Source: Ephemerocybe angulata (Eukaryota > Basidiomycota > Agaricomycetes > Agaricales > Psathyrellaceae). Taken from it: a DNA stretch of 64,000 bases. Location of the stretch: NCBI GenBank assembly GCA_013368325.1, contig JAACJK010000002.1, positions 992,001 to 1,056,000 on the forward strand. The letters run 5' to 3'. A program made the translations under genes and the position numbers. This document shows positions 57,980-64,000 of this stretch, one piece after another. Positions within the stretch are counted from its first letter, which is position 1. The number at the start of each line of letters is the position of its first letter. The notes beneath the pieces are model-generated. The model had not been told where the DNA came from. It did no database searches and was given only the letters and a program-made list of their open reading frames with translations.

Positions 57980-58545
57980 TCACCTGCTATATACTGCGAG
58001 ATGGTCAACATCGGTCTCTGAGGTATCAGCCTCTCGCCTGATGTCAAAACTCGACGTAACATTGCTGAATCCAAGCGCCATTGGCTTCCCCTCTGTCGGA
58101 GTACGAGGATCCGCAAATGAAGGCCCAGTCGCTTTGATAGCCAAACTGGGCATCGAAACATGAGTAGAGTCGTCGTAGTGAGAGAATGGCGTGTCGTGCG
58201 TATCCACAACGCTCCGGGTCTTCCTGACGTTCCCCAGCCCATCTATTATCTTTTGAATAACATTGGCGAAAGGAGCACGCATATCCTCGTTGGTTTGGGG
58301 ATCCGTCGAAATACCGGTCCAGGTGCGGCTCTTGAAATCGTACAGACCAGATGTAACGAGGAAGTTCTTGATCTGTCGATCCGAGGCGGCGTTCCGGTAG
58401 AAGTCTTTCAGGCATGAGCCTTCGACAGTTATGAGGCCCTTGAGGTCATCTATCGCAATATTCCTCTGCTTCTCGAGCCTGATCCGGTCCTCCTGAACTT
58501 TGTCGATTGAAGATTCCGAAATGTCGCTTCCGGTGCTCTCATTGA
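57980..58545 (-). pseudogene. Isolated FunK1 exon 1 fragment
   Basis: Reads from STGSDISESSIDK to VDHLAVYSR and is close to exon 1 of the gene at 51952-54656. It starts abruptly in the middle of the exon and ends at an intact splice donor (GCAG|GTGAGC). What follows on the minus strand is unrelated, so no kinase exons are attached. It shows the same altered motifs as its source (MPSLAI, FDIR). It may be a partial gene duplication that kept only the N-terminal domain. Confidence 0.82.
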
Positions 58546-59055
58546 GTAGGCAAGGGCTCCTATTGTCCAATCGTCGTGAGGTGCATTTCTTGAATGCGAG
58601 TTCAACGATACAATTTGACGCCAGGAGGGATTGTGCCTCGTCATGGGAACACTTGAGAAATAATGTAATGCTTAATGAACTGCATTTGAGCCAAATAAGC
58701 GTGTATTGTCGACTAACAAGCACACAGATTAGGGTACAGGCGTTGAACAAATTTCTCTGTAAGCTCCTACCATGCTTGCAGACGTGGGGTCTTACGCTCT
58801 GGGTTAAAGGGTTGCGCTTTAGGGGAACGCATGATGAATGGAACAGTGCGCAAGTTACGCAGAAAGGAGAGGGGCGACGCTCGTCGAAACACCAGGACCT
58901 CGCATGAATGGCTTGAACGGTTGAGCTGCCAATTCGGCGGTAACGTGACGAGGTGCATTTCCATATTGGGGGGCTTTGCTCATGTTTCGGCTGTTTGGCA
59001 GCATGTTTGGTCGTCGCGTGATCTCGTGTGGCCGTTGTTCAAGGTTGAACACAAA
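58546..59055. other. Intergenic upstream of a group 2 gene
   Basis: No coding feature. The part next to 59056 probably holds the promoter of the gene at 59103. Confidence 0.4.
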
Positions 59056-59083
59056 GTTCGCTTCTTTCTTTATACCACAACAT
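59056..59083 (+). promoter_or_regulatory. Group 2 FunK1 leader box
   Basis: TTCGCTTCTTTCTTT followed by ACCACAACATA, 19 bp before the ATG at 59103. Unlike the other three group 2 genes, no TGCACGTG was found upstream. Confidence 0.62.
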
Positions 59084-59102
59084 ACGCATTCATCATACAT
59101 TC

Positions 59103-61973
59103 ATGCCAGATTCCCCCGGCCCTGGGCCGCGCACTCGTGCCCGAAGTCGAGCGAAAGTCACTCAGCCACCACCTCAGCACGATTCTCTCAATCCCCGGAG
59201 GAGTGAGGCATCGTGGAACGAAGATGTGACCGCCTCATCCACCGCCTTATCGGAGCCTGCCCAGACAGCCACCTCAGGAACGCCTGTCTCTCAGGGAACG
59301 GAGCAGCCCATCTCGACTCTGAACACCGAAACGACCGCCGAAAGCCATACAGCCACTCAACAGGAGGAACGCACCTACCCTTTCCCCGCCCCCAAGATGG
59401 TCCCGGCGACCCCAGTCCAACAAACAGCCCTTCGAAAGTCACAGGAATCATTCGAGGGCCTCGGCTGCCCAACACCCTTCAGAGCCGACTCCCACGTCCC
59501 ACATGGGAACACCAAAGCCCAGCAGTTGACGGTGCTGACCGAGCTCGGCAAGACAGGAAGGGTGAAAAAGGAATACCTTCACACTCTCTACAACACCCCG
59601 GAATTGAATGATTCGATCTCAGACTTTCTGAGGGACTCGCCACTCTACGACTCTGCAAACAACCATTGGGCGGAGGTCCCCGATTCTGTCGACGATGAGA
59701 AGGTGCTATACGCACCCTATATCAAGATAATCCAAGCTATTCTCGACGGTCCAGGGCAATCGAACGCCAATGGAAGTACAGCGTCCAGGATCGCGGTCGA
59801 TACGCATAAGACCAATCTTGTTCACTACGACATGGAAACCCAGACCAAGCCAGACATCGTCATCAAAGCCACCGGACCGTCCTTTCAGGAGCCCATTCCG
59901 CTTTCTAAGCAGGATCCGGCGTCCGGTATGGTTCATATTGGATGGTGTAACATAGCTTGTGTGTTCGATGTGAAGCGCAATTCACCAGACGGCGGTCCTA
60001 AAGCCCAGCTCGGACAGATCGCTAACTACAATAGGTCAGTCCCACTCTCCTCTCTACGAGTAATCTGTTCTCGAACTTACGCTCCACTAGACAAGTCATC
60101 ATCAGCCAGCCTAACCGGCGCCTCCTTCGGTCTCTAATCATGACCGAGACGAGATTCAGATACTTTCACCTCGACCGCAGTGGCGCATTCTACACTGAGT
60201 ACATGGATATCCACGGGGAGGCCGCTACATTTGTCCGACTTGTCATCGGCCTCTCCTCTCGCAACGAAGCCGACATTGGCTTAGATACCAATATTCAGTG
60301 GGAGATCGAGGATGGGATGAAGACCCGAGGAACGATCACTACTATCGATGGAGATGGGAATAGGATCCGCTACGCTCTCGAGATGGACGACCCAAGGTTC
60401 ATTCAACACACCATTCGCGGCCGGGGAACCATACACTGGTATGCAAAGCGCGAAGACTCGGATAAACGGGTAGTCATCAAGGAATCGTGGAAAGCCGATG
60501 GGAGGTCATCAGAGAAGAAACTCTTGGAGCGTTTGTCCGGTGCCAACAAGGTCAACGGTTTTGCAGAACTCATAAGCTATGAAGACAATATCGCCCAGAC
60601 TAAGGATTACCGTCCCGACAACTTTGTCTGCGATGATTTCGTAAACTGCACCTTGGTTAGAGTGACCTTGGAGTGTCCCGGCCCTTCCCTAAGATTTTTC
60701 TCGACTCAAATCGAAGCAATTGGCACCGTCCGCGATGGCATAAAAGGTACGTCTGTAACTTGCCCAATTCCGGCCATAGAAGCTCATTTATTGTGACTTC
60801 AGCTCACGCCAACCTTCTCATCGGACGTGTTGTTCACCGGGATATCAACATAGACAACATCATGATTGTGAAGAATAGCAAGGGCCTTCGAGGTGTCATC
60901 TTCGATCTCGATATGGCTTTGAGTGGCTACGCCCATGAGAGACCACCGAAGTCTCCGGAAGCTCGATCAGTGCGTATCACTTATATCTGCCTGAATTTGT
61001 TTAACAGTATTGACTGACCAATATCACCACACAGGCCCTCCGCCTATATCTGTCGGTCGCATTGCTGAGGGATCAAGAACTCAGTGAGATGTGCGCTGCA
61101 GTTCAGGATTATCTTGACGACCTGGAGGCGTTCTTCTATGTCTTGTGCAAACTGCTGTATGGATTCCGGGGCGTTGGGACCCCTGTTGCCCGCAGTCGTG
61201 ACGTCCGAACATCGGTTCTGGCAAGGTGGGAAATTGGGGTGGACTCCACCATTGCCACCAACAAGTACGAGTTTCTCCAGGGAACGGAAGTCGTGGAAAA
61301 GCCGCAGCGTTTCTGGAGCACCGCATCGGTTGAACTCGGACGCAAGTTTGGCAAGTATATCCTTGGTATTATCCAGGAAAAGGACTCCATCCGCCAAGAA
61401 TTGGACCCTGATGTCCGTAACGAACGCTTTAGAGACCTTTACGACAACATCGACTCGCACTACACAACGATTCTCGGTTACTTCGATGAAGCCCTGGTCG
61501 CATTGGCCAAACCTGGAGGAAGCCTCCCTCGTAGAGAGGACCAACCCAAACCCCGCCCCACTACCGTGGTGTTTAGCCCTGTGCCTTTGGGGGCCATGCC
61601 TCCTAATCCGTTCAGGCGCATACGAGGAAGTCGCGGTCCAGGCTTAACCGAATATCATCTAGCCGGCTCAGACCAAGACACCGGCGTCCCTGCCATTCAT
61701 GACCATGAGTGCAATCGTGCTCGCTGCCACCGTGCCGAATTGGTATCACACCCCCAAACTCCTTCGGCGAGTCGTCCAAGCGGATCCTTCCTCAACATCA
61801 AGATTCTCAGTCGCCAGTCAAAGCTGAAGCGAGCTTCAGAGGAAGTAGATGACATGGAAGAAAAGGCTGGAAAGCGTCACCGCAGATATAGCCGCCCCTT
61901 TGGACTTCCAGAGACTATTCATGAAGAAGAGGATAGCATCGACAGCTCTGATGACGACTCGGAGGCTGAGTAG
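59103..61973 (+). CDS. FunK1 fungal-type protein kinase, group 2, intact
   Basis: Exons 59103-60034, 60091-60746, 60803-60969 and 61035-61973 give 897 aa. The N-terminal domain has KPDIVI and VFDVK. The N-lobe lysine is in VVIKESW, the catalytic loop is HRDINIDNIM, the DFG equivalent FDLDMA, and the C-lobe YLDDLEAFFY. It is the only group 2 copy with every kinase and nuclease-like motif intact and no frameshift. The C-terminus has KRHRRYSR, then a very acidic end (EEEDSIDSSDDDSEAE). It is the most diverged group 2 member (LFHLDRSG, SPDGGPKAQ loop) and shares only the leader box, which fits an older split. Substrate unknown. Confidence 0.92.
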
Positions 61974-62072
61974 AGCCGTGCTGATTATGCTACTATATTG
62001 TCGTGTTTTCTGCTCCGAGTCCCTTTGAAACCCAAACGCAGCTCAGTACTGTTGTCATTGTTCGATGTCTTA

Positions 62073-62187
62073 ATCGCAATAGATCGTAGCTAAGTGTACG
62101 TGTTGATCGCAATGAATCGTAGCTACGTGTATGTGTTGATCACAATGAATCGTAGTAGTACGTGTGTGTGTTGATCACAATATATTG
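62073..62187. repeat. Tandem repeat, unit about 33 bp, 3.4 copies
   Basis: Units at 62073-62105, 62106-62138 and 62139-62173, and a partial unit after that. Each begins ATCGCAAT or ATCACAAT and contains AATCGTAG and GTGTTG. It lies about 100 bp after the stop at 61973, possibly in the 3' UTR. The rest of the spacer to 62526 has nothing recognisable. Confidence 0.85.
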
Positions 62188-62526
62188 ACTACCCTTTCAT
62201 ACTTCGAAATGCTGAAATTGAAGTGTTTTTAGCGACGTATGTCTCAATTAGAAGGTCTGCGGTATGCGCTAAATTGGCGTACGATACGGAGGTCGGGTGC
62301 ACTGGGTGGAGACGATTGTAAATTCAGCGAGAAGAATGCCGGGGAGACCAACAGTGTCCAGACACCAACATAAAATTCATTGCGATTGCCCCCCAAAAGA
62401 TTAATTATGATTTCAGGAAATCTTTGAATGTTTTGTTGAGGGATATTTATTGAGGAAATTTATCGATATACAAGTACATGGAACACTCTTTCCGCCAAGT
62501 ATATATACTACAGTGTTAGAGACCAG

Positions 62527-64000
62527 TCACAGGGGTAGCCCAATGCCGAAGCATTGCCGCTTCGGCGGTGCATTGAGGGGGTTGTCATATGTCCTCTTAA
62601 GGTTGGGTCGAACTGGAGTCATGGGCGCTTGGGGAACTGCGGGTGCTTCGTTATAGGGAGCGTCACCACCAGGTTGTGCTAGCTTCTCCAACGCCACGTC
62701 AAAGAGGCTAATGATGTCCGCATAGTGGCGATGAACGTCGCTGTATAGGACTTGAAGTGTCTCCATGACGGCGTCGTCGCTCTCTGCGCGACTATCAAAC
62801 TTGGCGATGACAATGGGGGACAGGTAGGAGTGGAATCGTTGAAGCAACTCTACGGAGGCGTGACTCCAGAATGATGGGGGCTTGCAAACGGCAGGGCCTT
62901 CTTTCATGAAGTATATCTGCTTTCTGTTTGTGGCGCGCATCGTATCTGGATTGTCGATCTGTCCCAAGAACGACTTGTGGCTAAACGCATCCGGGGCGGC
63001 GTGGTCGATTCCATCGAAGCCGTAGATGAGGTGGCACAGTATCCAGAAGAACGACTCAAGATCATCAAGGTAGTCGTGAGCCACCGGGATGAGAAACCGC
63101 TCTTCAGTGCCGCTCCTGAGAACCGAGACAGATTGGTACAAATGCGTGCCCTATACGTGTGCTTAGTCAATACACTCATTTGCCTGGAATGTAAATTGAG
63201 TACTCGCCATGGGATTATCTGTGAGCACGCTGGACGTTGGGCCGCCGCCTGTGGAGACGGCCATTTCCAAATCAATAAGAACTCCACGATGCCCAGGATC
63301 CGCAGCATCTGGGCCAAAGAGGATGTTGTCGATCGAGACGTCTCTGTGGAGTATCCCAGCTTGAAGGAGATTCCAATGGCCTAGGTTATGTCATAAGTAT
63401 AGGAACCAGAATGTGGAAACGGCGGTTGCTCACCTTGAATCGCGTCACGGACAGCTGCCAAAGCTTGGCGTTGTGACTTGAACTTATGCAGAGGCGCGTC
63501 GTAGCACGCCATTGTGACTCGGCACATCGTGCGATTGTAGAAGTCGCGGGCGTCGATGTCAAAGGTCTCAGGGCGTAGAGTTCTGGTCTGAATGCGATCA
63601 TCTTCAACCGACAGCATCTGAGCAACGCCAGTGAGTCCCTTCGCCTGTGCCAAGAATGTGTATTCGGGAACTTGAACATCTGTTCGCCACGCATCTTTGA
63701 TGAGGATGCGCTTCCCAGCCTTGTCCCTCGCGACCCAGCAGACGGTTCCCCGACCTCGAACGGAGTGGGAGACGAAGTACGGTTCGTCCATTGCAAGCCG
63801 GTACTTGACTCGCTTTTGAGAAGCGTCGTTCGTGGTGATTGTGCCGGAGACTTTAACACCATTCCTGACCGTCCACTGAACGCTGGTGTCGAGCCCCAGG
63901 ACTGCTTCCCGGGGCGAGGAGAGGCCCAATATAAGGCGGACGAGTGTGTAAGGGTCTTTGTTGATGTCGAGCCACTCGGTCTTGTAACCGCCGCTGCGGT
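62527..64000 (-). CDS. FunK1 fungal-type protein kinase, group 1, cut by the right window edge
   Basis: Visible are part of exon 2 (beyond 64000 to 63434), exon 3 (63380-63208) and exon 4 (63150-62527). The N-lobe lysine (ILIKDAW), EYTFLA helix, HRDVSIDNIL, IDLEMA and YLDDLESFFW are all present. The HRD loop is complete; the helix residue after EYTFL is Ala instead of Glu. The intron after exon 3 begins GCGAGT rather than GT; exon length (173 nt) and phase agree with all other group 1 copies, so it is probably a GC-AG intron. The tail ends APPKRQCFGIGLPL. Exon 1, with the nuclease-like motifs, is outside the window. Confidence 0.9.

Overview
This is a eukaryotic window, almost certainly from an Agaricomycete (mushroom-forming basidiomycete). 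Genes are split by short GT-AG introns of about 50-70 nt. Most of the coding DNA belongs to one family, the fungal-type protein kinases (FunK1, Pfam Pkinase_fungal), which is strongly expanded in that class. A Dal5/allantoate-permease-like MFS transporter and a mushroom-type aerolysin-like gene fit the same assignment. No bacterial, organellar or CRISPR features were seen.

The window is a dense FunK1 array: twelve full-length or edge-truncated copies and at least six fragments, on both strands. Each copy has four coding exons. Exon 1 encodes a basic low-complexity tail followed by a conserved N-terminal domain ending near VFDVK...LAVYNR. Exon 2 encodes the kinase N-lobe (Lys in xIKDSW, Glu in the EYTFLE helix). 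Exon 3 encodes the catalytic loop (HRDVSxxNIL) and the DFG equivalent (D-L-D/E-M-A). Exon 4 encodes the C-lobe (YLDDLESFF) and a tail that is usually basic (KRRRL-like). There are two subfamilies. Group 1 (LVHCDRSGGYKT, 714-848 aa): 1-2343(-), 4394-6867(+), 14155-16462(-), 20065-22582(-), 30488-32928(-), 33700-36170(+), 51952-54656(-), 62527-64000(-). Group 2 (DRSGAFYT, 858-897 aa): 7317-10212(-), 16978-19724(+), 27355-30208(+), 59103-61973(+). Each subfamily has its own conserved upstream box. The N-terminal domain carries a spaced PD...D-x-K signature like PD-(D/E)XK nucleases. Kinase and nuclease-like motifs are lost independently in different copies.

Between the kinases lie other duplicated genes. 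A two-exon gene for a 51-residue secreted peptide occurs twice (24030-24259 +, 50236-50455 -). An aerolysin-like gene is intact at 42251-43414, broken by inversion at 49000-49860, and reduced to a 3' fragment at 25216-25455. A conserved hypothetical with OCIA-like topology is intact at 39213-40213, scrambled at 11630-12660 and decayed at 55440-56275. The MFS transporter is at 46017-48148(-).

The architecture is a mosaic of inverted segmental duplications: 7.3-11.4 kb with 25.8-30.2 kb, 4.4-6.9 kb with 30.5-32.9 kb, 14.0-16.7 kb with 33.6-36.2 kb, 11.6-13.6 kb with 37.9-40.2 kb, and 22.9-25.5 kb with 42-51 kb. Two non-autonomous DNA transposons were recognised. One is a 360-bp hAT-like MITE with an 8-bp target duplication, whose empty site survives in the duplicate segment. 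The other is a 1.7-kb CACTA-like element with CACTG ends. All coordinates, splice sites and comparisons were worked out by eye, with no alignments or database searches.
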